6,149 nt of DNA, from assembly GCA_023440105.1 (NCBI GenBank), contig JAEXSY010000191.1, positions 1 through 6,149 on the forward strand, in the 5' to 3' direction. Position numbers and translations under genes: made by a program. The number at the start of each line of letters is the position of its first letter. Position 1 is the first letter of the stretch. The stretch comes from Bacillota bacterium. Its GTDB lineage: Bacteria > Bacillota > Clostridia > Clostridiales > Clostridiaceae. The notes beneath the pieces were generated by a model. It was not told the origin of the DNA, did not search any database, and saw only the letters and a list, made by a program, of their open reading frames with translations. Positions 1 to 5,604 of this stretch are shown here, in pieces.

Positions 1-1
1 G

Positions 2-829
2 CATAATTCTACTGGGTTTAAGGCGATAGATGTGATAGTTATATCCCACTGTCATGGAGACCATATTTTTGGGCTCCCAGGACTTTTATCTACCATAGGT
101 AACAGTGATAGAGCGGAACCTATTACTATTATAGGTCCTCGAGGTATTAAGGAAGCCTTAGAAGCCTTCAGGGTTCTGCTGCCTTATCTTCCATATAAGA
201 TTAATATACTTGAAGACCCTATAGAGCCTACCTTATTTAATATACAGGATGGGATATTATCCCCCTTAAGCAGAAGAGAAGCTAAAAAGAAGAAAACAGC
301 AGATATCGTTATTAGTACAATAGGCCTATTACATTCTGCACCCTGCCTGGGCTATAGCTTTTATATAAAAAGAGGAGCTAGATTTCAGGTGGAAAAAGCC
401 GAGGCAAATAACGTTCCAAAAATTCTATGGAATAGGCTTCAAGAGGGAGAGTACATAGAATATGAGGGTAAAAGCTATGAGCCATCCATGGTTTTAGGTA
501 GGGATAGGAAGGGGCTTAAAATAAGCTATATTACAGATACCAGGCCTCATGTAAATATAGAAGCCTTCATAGAGAATTCAGACCTTTTAATCTGTGAAGG
601 AACCTATGGCAATGATGAAGATATAGAAAAAGCCTTAAAGAATAGGCACATGACCTTTAGGGAAGCGGCAGAAATGGCGAGAAATAGTTCTGTTGATAAA
701 TTAATTATTACTCACTTTTCTCCGGCTATGGTAAACCCAGAGGAGTATATAAATAATGCTACGGAAGTGTTTTATGAAACAACTCTTGCTCATGAGGGGC
801 TTATAACAACCTTAAGCTTTAAAGAATAG
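2..829 (+). CDS. rnz: Ribonuclease Z (tRNA 3' processing endonuclease), 5'-truncated by window edge
   Basis: RNase Z is a cytoplasmic zinc-dependent endonuclease of the metallo-beta-lactamase fold that removes 3' trailers from tRNA precursors. The frame is open from base 2, so 275 C-terminal residues are present. Bacterial RNase Z is usually about 300-310 residues, so only some 30-50 N-terminal residues are missing. In this partial numbering the metal motif HCHGDH is at residues 16-21 and is followed by the RNase Z-typical FGLPGLL. Further expected metal or catalytic residues are H111 (LLHSAP), D179 (ITDTRP), H216 (NRHMTF) and H238 (ITHFSP). The GTG at 32 is internal to the conserved strand before the HxHxDH motif and is not a credible start. 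All catalytic motifs visible are intact, so the gene is probably functional. The stop at 827-829 is 47 bases before the ATG of the broken methyltransferase gene, with no terminator hairpin seen between them. Family assignment is confident; the zinc-ligand roles are inferred from the family. Confidence 0.93.
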   Translation, partial: HNSTGFKAIDVIVISHCHGDHIFGLPGLLSTIGNSDRAEPITIIGPRGIKEALEAFRVLLPYLPYKINILEDPIEPTLFNIQDGILSPLSRREAKKKKTADIVISTIGLLHSAPCLGYSFYIKRGARFQVEKAEANNVPKILWNRLQEGEYIEYEGKSYEPSMVLGRDRKGLKISYITDTRPHVNIEAFIENSDLLICEGTYGNDEDIEKALKNRHMTFREAAEMARNSSVDKLIITHFSPAMVNPEEYINNATEVFYETTLAHEGLITTLSFKE

Positions 830-876
830 ATGAAATATTGCAGTAAAAAATTATGGGCTTATAAAGGAGAACTAGA

Positions 877-1151
877 ATGGATGAGGTAAAGAGTTACTAG
901 AAGAAAGCTTTACAGAGGCGTACTTTACTACACCACCCGTTGCATTAAAGGAAGTAGAAGAGTCTGGCCTCAAGCTAGTAAGCTATGGTGGAGCAGAAAG
1001 CTTTCTAGCTACTCTGAGACCTCAGCTGATAGCTTTGAATAGGGAACAGCCGTTAATTTATAGAGATTTTGTAGCCTTTGCTGCAGAAAATTGTGAGCTT
1101 CCCCAATATAGAGATGCCACAGAGCATCTACATATTATAGCCAGAAAATAA
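877..1151 (+). pseudogene. Remnant of a class I SAM-dependent methyltransferase (internal deletion)
   Basis: A strong ribosome binding site (AAAGGAGA, 863-870) sits 6 bases before ATG 877, which reads MDEVKSY and stops at TAG 898-900. A different frame, open from about 885 and ending at TAA 1149-1151, encodes roughly 85 residues with no start codon. It includes ESFTEAYF, SYGGAESF and CELPQYRDATEHLHIIARK, which I recognise as the C-terminal part of clostridial methyltransferases of about 250-270 residues. The SAM-binding Rossmann core, including the glycine-rich motif I, is absent. The simplest reading is a deletion of most of the gene that joined its first few codons to its last third out of frame, with the junction near 886-900. 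The C-terminal frame has no internal stops, which suggests the event is recent or that the segment is short enough to have escaped them. It can make only a seven-residue peptide. The original substrate cannot be told from what remains. Confidence 0.75.
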
Positions 1152-1167
1152 TGTTAGCTTTTTAGAA

Positions 1168-1173
1168 TATAAT
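1168..1173 (+). promoter_or_regulatory. Possible -10 element for the P-loop kinase gene
   Basis: A perfect TATAAT lies 28 bases upstream of ATG 1202 and just after the methyltransferase remnant. No convincing -35 is seen at 16-18 bases upstream (AAAATA at 1145-1150), and there is no TGn extension. A start near 1180 would leave a leader of about 22 bases containing the GGAGG site. In this AT-rich DNA the match could be chance. Confidence 0.3.
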
Positions 1174-1189
1174 TTTTGCACAAAAATTT

Positions 1190-1194
1190 GGAGG
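1190..1194 (+). promoter_or_regulatory. Ribosome binding site deciding the kinase start
   Basis: GGAGG is 7 bases from ATG 1202 but only 4 bases from the adjacent in-frame TTG at 1199. Normal Shine-Dalgarno spacing therefore favours ATG 1202. Confidence 0.75.
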
Positions 1195-1201
1195 TGTATT
1201 G

Positions 1202-1825
1202 ATGGATAAATATAATGGAATAATAATCTTTGGAGAGATGGGAGCGGGAAAGGATACTCTTGCGGATATCCTGATAGAATTAAAGCCAGAGATCAAAAAG
1301 TATGGTTTAGGAGATTTAATACGTTCCTTAAAGCCAATTCTAAAGGTGACACCTGAATGGAAGGAAAATGAGAGAGGCTTTTATCAACAGGCAGCAGATA
1401 AGCTTAGAGAAATAGACATAAATATACTTAATTATTTTGCTCTCAGCAAAATCTTTGAAAACTGTAAGGGTAAGGAGCTGAAGGTAATTACTCTAGAGAA
1501 TAAACAGGATGATATAAGGAATAATCTTAGAAAGGTCAATGAAGAATACGTACCTATGATAGTTGGAGGTAGAACCTTCGCCGATTATGATTATTGGAGA
1601 GAAATAGGCTTTGTGGTAGTAGGTATAGTTACTGACTTAGAGAAGAGGATGGAAAGATTGATTATCCGAGATGGACAGGAAGTAGCAGAAAAATCCGATC
1701 CAAACCACAACACAGAAAAAAATGTGAGAGAAATTGTGGCTAAAGCTGATTATGTTGTGGATAATAATGGAACTTTAGAAGAGCTGGAACATAAGGCTAA
1801 GGAGCTTTTGAAAGAGATATTTTAA
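1202..1825 (+). CDS. P-loop nucleotide kinase, dNMP kinase/dephospho-CoA kinase-like
   Basis: A predicted cytoplasmic phosphotransferase of 207 residues. The N-terminus carries a Walker A loop, FGEMGAGKDT (residues 10-19). The GKD ending is typical of deoxynucleoside monophosphate kinases and related small-molecule kinases rather than of AAA ATPases. Other visible parts are GLGDLIRSL (about 36-44), a GGRTFADYDYWR segment (about 122-133) that resembles the acceptor-site arginine region, a basic helix around 149-158 that could be the lid, and a C-terminal ADYVVDNNGTLEEL (about 182-195), the closing strand and helix common in dephospho-CoA, dNMP and adenylate kinases. Fold and kinase class are fairly secure; the substrate is not. 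Genuine CoaE would normally show a clearer DVPLL-type motif, which I do not see. ATG 1202 is preferred over TTG 1199 on ribosome-binding-site spacing. The gene follows the methyltransferase remnant and ends shortly before a terminator, so it is the last gene of any transcript coming from rnz. Confidence 0.75.
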   Translation: MDKYNGIIIFGEMGAGKDTLADILIELKPEIKKYGLGDLIRSLKPILKVTPEWKENERGFYQQAADKLREIDINILNYFALSKIFENCKGKELKVITLENKQDDIRNNLRKVNEEYVPMIVGGRTFADYDYWREIGFVVVGIVTDLEKRMERLIIRDGQEVAEKSDPNHNTEKNVREIVAKADYVVDNNGTLEELEHKAKELLKEIF

Positions 1826-1869
1826 TCTTTCAATTCACTTAATGGCTTTTTAAAATTAATAACTTATGT

Positions 1870-1875
1870 TATAAT
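1870..1875 (+). promoter_or_regulatory. Extended -10 promoter for the ABC-F gene
   Basis: TG at 1867-1868, one base, then TATAAT form a perfect extended -10 element. The -35 region (TTTTTA, 1847-1852, 17-base spacer) is weak, as extended -10 promoters tolerate. Predicted initiation near 1881-1883 falls at the first bases of the terminator hairpin of the upstream gene. An alternative start for the ABC-F gene is TAGACA (1912-1917) with TATATA (1934-1939), but that would begin at about 1946, within the ribosome binding site. Confidence 0.45.
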
Positions 1876-1876
1876 T

Positions 1877-1906
1877 AAAAGCTGTGTGCGTATACACAGC
1901 TTTTTT
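1877..1906 (+). terminator. Rho-independent terminator after the kinase gene
   Basis: An 11-bp perfect stem: AAAAGCTGTGT (1877-1887) pairs with ACACAGCTTTT (1894-1904) around a 6-base loop, and the T run extends to 1906. It lies 51 bases after the kinase stop codon. It overlaps the probable start site of the ABC-F promoter. Confidence 0.85.
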
Positions 1907-1963
1907 AAAATTAGACAAGAATTTCAAATAGAATATATATAACAAAGGAAGGTAATATAATTA

Positions 1964-3565
1964 ATGATAACAGTTAATAATGTAAGCCTCAGATATGGCG
2001 GTAAAAAGCTTTTTGAGGATGTAAATTTAAAATTCACCCCAGGTAATTGCTATGGAATCATAGGTGCTAATGGAACAGGAAAATCCACCTTTTTGAAAAT
2101 TTTATCCGGTGAAGTTGAGGCAAACACTGGAGACGTATCCTTAGCTCCTAACACAAGAATGTCTGTGCTGAAGCAGGATCACTTCCAATATGATGATTGT
2201 GAGGTATTAACCACAGTAATCATGGGTAATGAAAGACTCTTCACCATCATGAAGGAGAAGGATGAGCTTTATGCTAAGACAGACTTTTCTGATGAGGATG
2301 GAATGAGGGCTGCTGAACTGGAAGCTGAATTTGCTGAGCTCAATGGGTGGGAAGCAGAGTCAGAAGCTTCTTCACTTTTACAGGGCTTAGGAATTGGAAC
2401 AGAAGACCATTATAAGAAGATGGCAGAGCTAGAAGGTAAGGATAAGGTTAAGGTTCTCCTAGCTCAGACCCTATTTGGAAATCCTGGTGTACTTATACTG
2501 GATGAGCCTACTAATAACCTGGATGTTAACTCTATCACCTGGCTGGAAAACTTCTTAGCAGATTTTCCAGGGACAGTTATAGTAGTATCCCATGATAGAC
2601 ACTTTTTAAATATGATCTGTACTCATATCTGTGATGTAGACTTTGGAAAGATCAAGCTATATGTAGGTAACTATGACTTCTGGTATGAATCCAGTCAGCT
2701 TGCTCTTCAGATGATGAAGGATCAAAACAAGAAGAAGGAAGAAAAGATTAAGGACCTTCAAAACTTTATCGCAAGATTTAGTGCTAATGCCTCTAAATCT
2801 AAGCAGGCTACCTCTAGAAAGAAGCTTTTAGACAAGATAACCCTAGATGATATACAGCCCTCCAGCAGAAAATATCCCTTTGTAGGCTTTAAGCCTGAGA
2901 GAGAGGTAGGCAATGATGTTTTATATGTAGAAGGACTTTCCAAGACCATCGATGGTGTAAAGGTGCTTAATAATGTAACCTTCAGAGTTGATAGAGAGGA
3001 CAAGATTGCCTTCGTTGGTAGTGATATTGCTGTTACTACTCTATTCCAGATACTCATGGGAGAAATAGAGCCCGATGAAGGAAGCTTTAAGTGGGGAATA
3101 ACTACATCTCAGTCATACTTCCCTAAGGATAACGCTGAGTTCTTTGAAGGCTGCGACCTTAATCTTGTAGATTGGCTAAGACAGTATTCTGTGGACCAGA
3201 CAGAAACCTATCTTAGAGGCTTCTTAGGAAGAATGCTTTTCTCTGGAGAGGAAGCTCTCAAGGAGGCTAAGGTATTATCAGGAGGAGAAAAGGTTAGATG
3301 TATGCTTTCTAGAATGATGCTAAGCTCTGCTAATGTGTTGATTTTAGATCAGCCTACCAACCATCTGGATCTTGAATCCATTACAGCTGTTAATAATGGC
3401 CTAATAGACTTTAAGAGCATAGTACTCTTTACAAGTCATGACCATCAATTTATTCAGACCATAGCAAATAGAATTATTGAGCTTAACCCAGAAGGTATAG
3501 TAGATAAGAAATGCAGCTATGATGAATATCTAGAAGAAACTAAGGAAAAAGAATTTAGCAGATAA
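1964..3565 (+). CDS. ykpA: ABC-F family ATPase, YkpA/YbiT type
   Basis: A soluble protein of 533 residues with two ABC domains and no membrane segments. ABC-F proteins bind the ribosome E site and modulate translation; the exact role of the YkpA/YbiT branch is unsettled. Domain 1 has Walker A GANGTGKST (34-42), Q-loop Q71, an acidic arm-like insert (about 97-137), a degenerate signature LEGKD (156-160), Walker B ILDEP (178-182) and H-loop H210. The interdomain linker (about 245-300) is a charged helical pair rich in Lys, with SANASKSKQATSRKK at 273-287; this is the family's P-site-tRNA-interacting region. Domain 2 has a degenerate Walker A (GSDIAVTT, 352-359, no Lys), K388 where a Q-loop Gln is expected, a good signature LSGGE (438-442), Walker B ILDQP (460-464) with Gln463 in place of the catalytic Glu, and H492. 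Length and linker match B. subtilis YkpA as I remember it. The start is supported by AAAGGAAGG (1944-1952), 11 bases upstream. The gene appears monocistronic, between terminators. Confidence 0.92.
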   Translation: MITVNNVSLRYGGKKLFEDVNLKFTPGNCYGIIGANGTGKSTFLKILSGEVEANTGDVSLAPNTRMSVLKQDHFQYDDCEVLTTVIMGNERLFTIMKEKDELYAKTDFSDEDGMRAAELEAEFAELNGWEAESEASSLLQGLGIGTEDHYKKMAELEGKDKVKVLLAQTLFGNPGVLILDEPTNNLDVNSITWLENFLADFPGTVIVVSHDRHFLNMICTHICDVDFGKIKLYVGNYDFWYESSQLALQMMKDQNKKKEEKIKDLQNFIARFSANASKSKQATSRKKLLDKITLDDIQPSSRKYPFVGFKPEREVGNDVLYVEGLSKTIDGVKVLNNVTFRVDREDKIAFVGSDIAVTTLFQILMGEIEPDEGSFKWGITTSQSYFPKDNAEFFEGCDLNLVDWLRQYSVDQTETYLRGFLGRMLFSGEEALKEAKVLSGGEKVRCMLSRMMLSSANVLILDQPTNHLDLESITAVNNGLIDFKSIVLFTSHDHQFIQTIANRIIELNPEGIVDKKCSYDEYLEETKEKEFSR

Positions 3566-3573
3566 AATATAAA

Positions 3574-3622
3574 AATCCCCCATTTGTTATTGCAAATAAT
3601 GCAGATATACAAATGGGGGATT
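3574..3622. terminator. Bidirectional terminator between convergent ABC-F and SRAP genes
   Basis: A perfect 14-bp stem: AATCCCCCATTTGT (3574-3587) pairs with ACAAATGGGGGATT (3609-3622) around a 21-base loop. Read on the minus strand the stem is followed by a T-rich tract (ATTTTTATATTTT), so it should stop SRAP transcription well. The plus-strand tail (ATTCATTTTAATT) is weaker but plausible for the ABC-F transcript. ATTTG (3582-3586) can also pair with CAAAT (3593-3597) inside the loop, a minor alternative fold. Confidence 0.8.
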
Positions 3623-3641
3623 CATTTTAATTCAATAGAAG

Positions 3642-4277
3642 CTAGAATAAACTCAACTGCTGCACTGGAGGCTCCTTGGAGATTATAGATAGCTCTTTGC
3701 TGTAAGGAACTAATAAATCTATGATTTCCTCCTGAGGGGTTCTAGAGCTTAAATAAGTCTTTTCCATGTTCTCTGGTATGATTACTGGCATTCTGTTATG
3801 TATCTTTGACATTTCCTCATTGGCTGAGGTTGTAATTATAACATACCTTTCCTCAAGGCTGCCGTCATCATTTAAAAAACTTTTATATATTCCTGCCATT
3901 GAAAATAAGCGTCCTTTTTGTGGAGCTATATTATACTTTATCTTATCCTTCCACTCGAAAAAGCAGCTTGCAGGGATAAGGCATCGCTGAGTTAAGGCCA
4001 CGGTACTATACATTCTTTTCTCAAATAGTGTTTCTCCCCGGGCATTTATTATAAGCTTATTATTAAAGGGAAAGCCCCAGGGAAGTATACCAAGGCTATC
4101 CTCCTTGATTATTAAAGAAGGATTAGAAGGATATCTAACACCCTTTACCTCCTGGAGGTCTGTAGGGCTTAGCTTGCTAGATGAAGACTGTCCCATTTTA
4201 TCATCTAAAACACCTATGAGGCTATAGTATCTATCCATCTCTTCTATGGAGAACTCCAGCTGAAATCTTCCGCACAT
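3642..4277 (-). CDS. SRAP domain protein (YedK/HMCES family), abasic-site DNA-protein crosslink factor
   Basis: SRAP proteins form a thiazolidine crosslink between their N-terminal cysteine and abasic sites in single-stranded DNA, shielding the lesion at replication forks. The 211 residues are near the family norm (E. coli YedK is about 220). The diagnostic residues are present: MCGRF at the N-terminus, with Cys2 exposed once Met is removed; N78 in INARGE; E108 in CFFEWK; and H160 in KIHNRMPVI. PWGF (66-69) is another family motif. The start is fixed by the need for Cys2 at the end and by an AAAGGAGGG site (4284-4292 in plus coordinates) 6 bases away. The C-terminus ends in QQLSLF, where QLSLF matches the consensus bacterial beta-clamp-binding pentapeptide, suggesting recruitment to replication forks. 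That part is inference. The gene is divergent from the DUF3810 gene and convergent with the ABC-F gene, so it is transcribed alone. Function is assigned by family. Confidence 0.93.
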   Translation of the reverse strand: MCGRFQLEFSIEEMDRYYSLIGVLDDKMGQSSSSKLSPTDLQEVKGVRYPSNPSLIIKEDSLGILPWGFPFNNKLIINARGETLFEKRMYSTVALTQRCLIPASCFFEWKDKIKYNIAPQKGRLFSMAGIYKSFLNDDGSLEERYVIITTSANEEMSKIHNRMPVIIPENMEKTYLSSRTPQEEIIDLLVPYSKELSIISKEPPVQQLSLF

Positions 4278-4307
4278 AAGTAACCCTCCTTTGAGTATAT
4301 TTAGCTA

Positions 4308-4333
4308 ATTATACCATAATTATACCTTGTCAA
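4308..4333 (-). promoter_or_regulatory. SRAP promoter region with two tandem -10 elements
   Basis: On the minus strand there is a perfect TTGACA (4328-4333) followed by two TATAAT boxes, at 4319-4324 and 4308-4313, exactly 11 bases apart within a direct repeat of GGTATAATTA. The proximal box has a TGn extension (TGGTATAAT), so it is a good extended -10 box and would start transcription near 4301, giving a leader of about 24 bases. TTGACA is only 14 bases from that box and overlaps the usual spacer of the other, so its role as a -35 is uncertain. Confidence 0.55.
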
Positions 4334-4384
4334 ATAATAAGCATAAAAGTAATATTATTATAAACAATGAAACACTGAGTGTGT

Positions 4385-4390
4385 GAGGAG
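4385..4390 (+). promoter_or_regulatory. Ribosome binding site deciding the DUF3810 start
   Basis: GAGGAG lies 6 bases before ATG 4397. The longer in-frame option beginning at GTG 4379 would place this site inside the coding sequence and has no site of its own (upstream is AACACTGA), so ATG 4397 is chosen. Confidence 0.75.
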
Positions 4391-4396
4391 ATATAT

Positions 4397-5476
4397 ATGA
4401 GAAAAGAAAAAAGAGTAAAGGTTATAATCATAGCGCTGGCGCCATTGATATATTTTTTAAATGTTATTCTAGAAGGCTACCCACAAGTGGTAGAAAAATA
4501 TTATTCTACCACTCTTAATAAATTTATTAGAGAGACATTAAACTTCATAACTGGCTGGCTTCCCTTTTCCGTAGCTGAAATATTATTTTATTCACTGCTT
4601 ATTTTTCTTATCTTGCTTATTGGAAGGGCGGTTTCAGGAATATTTAAAAAGAATTTTATTGATAGCTTCCTTAATCTTCTGTGCTACCTATCTATTTTAT
4701 ATATATTATTTATGGTCCTCTGGGGCTTTAATTATCAAAGACAACCCTTAAGGGATATCCTTGGGTATGAAGCTAAAAGTTTTACTAGTAAGGACCTTTA
4801 TAATCTCTGTGATAGCTTAATAGAAAGGGCAAATGTTCTTCGTGAGGAACAGATAGAGGATGGAAAAGGGGTAACAGTAGTGCCTGGTGGATATAGAGAG
4901 GTATTCTCCCGCCTTCAGGACTCCTATAGGGGAGTAGAGGATAACTATAAGGTTTTATCAGGAAACTATGGGAAGGCTAAAGCCATAATAATTTCTCCAT
5001 TAATGAGTTATACAGGAATCACAGGGATATACATGCCTTATACCGGTGAAGCAAATGTAAATTACAATATCCCTTCCTTTATGTGGGCTTCAACTGCAGC
5101 TCATGAGATGGCTCATCAAAGAGGCTTTGCCAGGGAGGATGAGGCTAACTTTATAGCTTATTTAGTATGTATCTCCAGTGAAGAAGAGGATATTCAATAT
5201 TCTGGTGTATTTCTGGCTCTTATTTATTCAATGAATGCTCTTTATAAGGAAGATCAAGAAGGTTATTTTGAGCTCCGTGATAAATATTCTCAGGGATTAT
5301 TAAGGGATATGAAATATAATGGAGACTTCTGGGACAAGTATCAGGGGAAGGCTGAAGAAATTTCAAGTAATATTAATGACAGCTATTTAAAGGGAAATAG
5401 GCAGGAGGATGGAGTGAAGAGCTATGGAAGAATGGTAGAACTTCTTATAGCAGAATATTTGGAGAGCGTAGATTAA
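4397..5476 (+). CDS. DUF3810 family membrane protein, putative zinc metallopeptidase
   Basis: A 359-residue predicted integral membrane protein. Three hydrophobic segments lie in the first third (about 7-25, 57-76 and 88-110), followed by a large soluble domain. A short basic N-terminus (RKEKR) before segment 1 suggests that the N-terminus is cytoplasmic; with three spans the soluble domain would then face outward. That topology is inferred. The soluble domain contains a textbook zincin motif, HEMAHQRGF (H236, E237, H240), followed by AREDEANFIAYL, where E247 or E249 could be the third zinc ligand. This HExxHQRG...EDEANF pattern is what I know as DUF3810. Upstream are MSYTGITGIYMPYTGEAN and NYNIPSFMWASTAAHE, conserved-looking parts of the same domain. 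Substrate and role are unknown; cell-envelope proteolysis is only a guess. No clear terminator follows, and 128 bases separate it from the pyruvate-kinase-like gene. No good -35/-10 pair is visible upstream, only TATAAA at 4359-4364. Confidence 0.85.
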   Translation: MRKEKRVKVIIIALAPLIYFLNVILEGYPQVVEKYYSTTLNKFIRETLNFITGWLPFSVAEILFYSLLIFLILLIGRAVSGIFKKNFIDSFLNLLCYLSILYILFMVLWGFNYQRQPLRDILGYEAKSFTSKDLYNLCDSLIERANVLREEQIEDGKGVTVVPGGYREVFSRLQDSYRGVEDNYKVLSGNYGKAKAIIISPLMSYTGITGIYMPYTGEANVNYNIPSFMWASTAAHEMAHQRGFAREDEANFIAYLVCISSEEEDIQYSGVFLALIYSMNALYKEDQEGYFELRDKYSQGLLRDMKYNGDFWDKYQGKAEEISSNINDSYLKGNRQEDGVKSYGRMVELLIAEYLESVD

Positions 5477-5550
5477 GAAAAACTAACATTTAATAGAAGA
5501 ATAATAGGGATTAATTTGCAAAAACATAATAATTTACATATCTTCATACA

Positions 5551-5556
5551 TATAAT
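5551..5556 (+). promoter_or_regulatory. Possible -10 element for the pyruvate-kinase-like gene
   Basis: TATAAT lies 48 bases before ATG 5605 in an otherwise featureless AT-rich spacer (5477-5604). No -35 is found at the right distance; TTTACA at 5533-5538 is too close (12-base spacer). A weak imperfect hairpin (CACT 5563-5566 with AGTG 5575-5578, extended by AATAA/TTATT) follows but is not a credible terminator. Confidence 0.25.
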
Positions 5557-5604
5557 TAATAACACTCTTAAAAAAGTGAATTATTGATAAATAGGTGAAG
5601 AATT

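Noticed and set aside
32..829. GTG 32 as the start of a shorter RNase Z
   Set aside because: The frame is open to the window edge and the residues before GTG continue the conserved strand leading to HCHGDH; a start here would delete the first part of the metallo-beta-lactamase fold.
885..1151. The methyltransferase C-terminal frame as a small functional gene of its own
   Set aside because: It has no ATG, GTG or TTG start with a ribosome binding site at its beginning, and the only nearby start codon with such a site is in another frame and stops after seven codons.
2758..3057. 99-residue open frame on the minus strand
   Set aside because: Lies wholly inside the ABC-F gene, has no ribosome binding site or recognisable domain, and is best explained as an antisense shadow of the well-conserved linker and domain 2 coding sequence.
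3766..3990. 74-residue open frame on the plus strand
   Set aside because: Entirely within the SRAP gene on the opposite strand, with no support beyond being open; the SRAP frame carries all the conserved motifs.
4278..4378. A LexA/SOS operator in front of the SRAP gene
   Set aside because: No GAAC-N-GTTC type palindrome is present between the divergent genes; only promoter-like elements are seen.
4379..4396. GTG 4379 as the DUF3810 start, adding six residues
   Set aside because: The GAGGAG site would be inside the gene and there is no upstream ribosome binding site, whereas ATG 4397 has ideal spacing.
5558..5586. Hairpin as a terminator after the DUF3810 gene
   Set aside because: The stem is only 4 bp plus an AT-only extension with a bulge, the loop is A-rich and no T run follows, so it is expected by chance in this AT-rich spacer.
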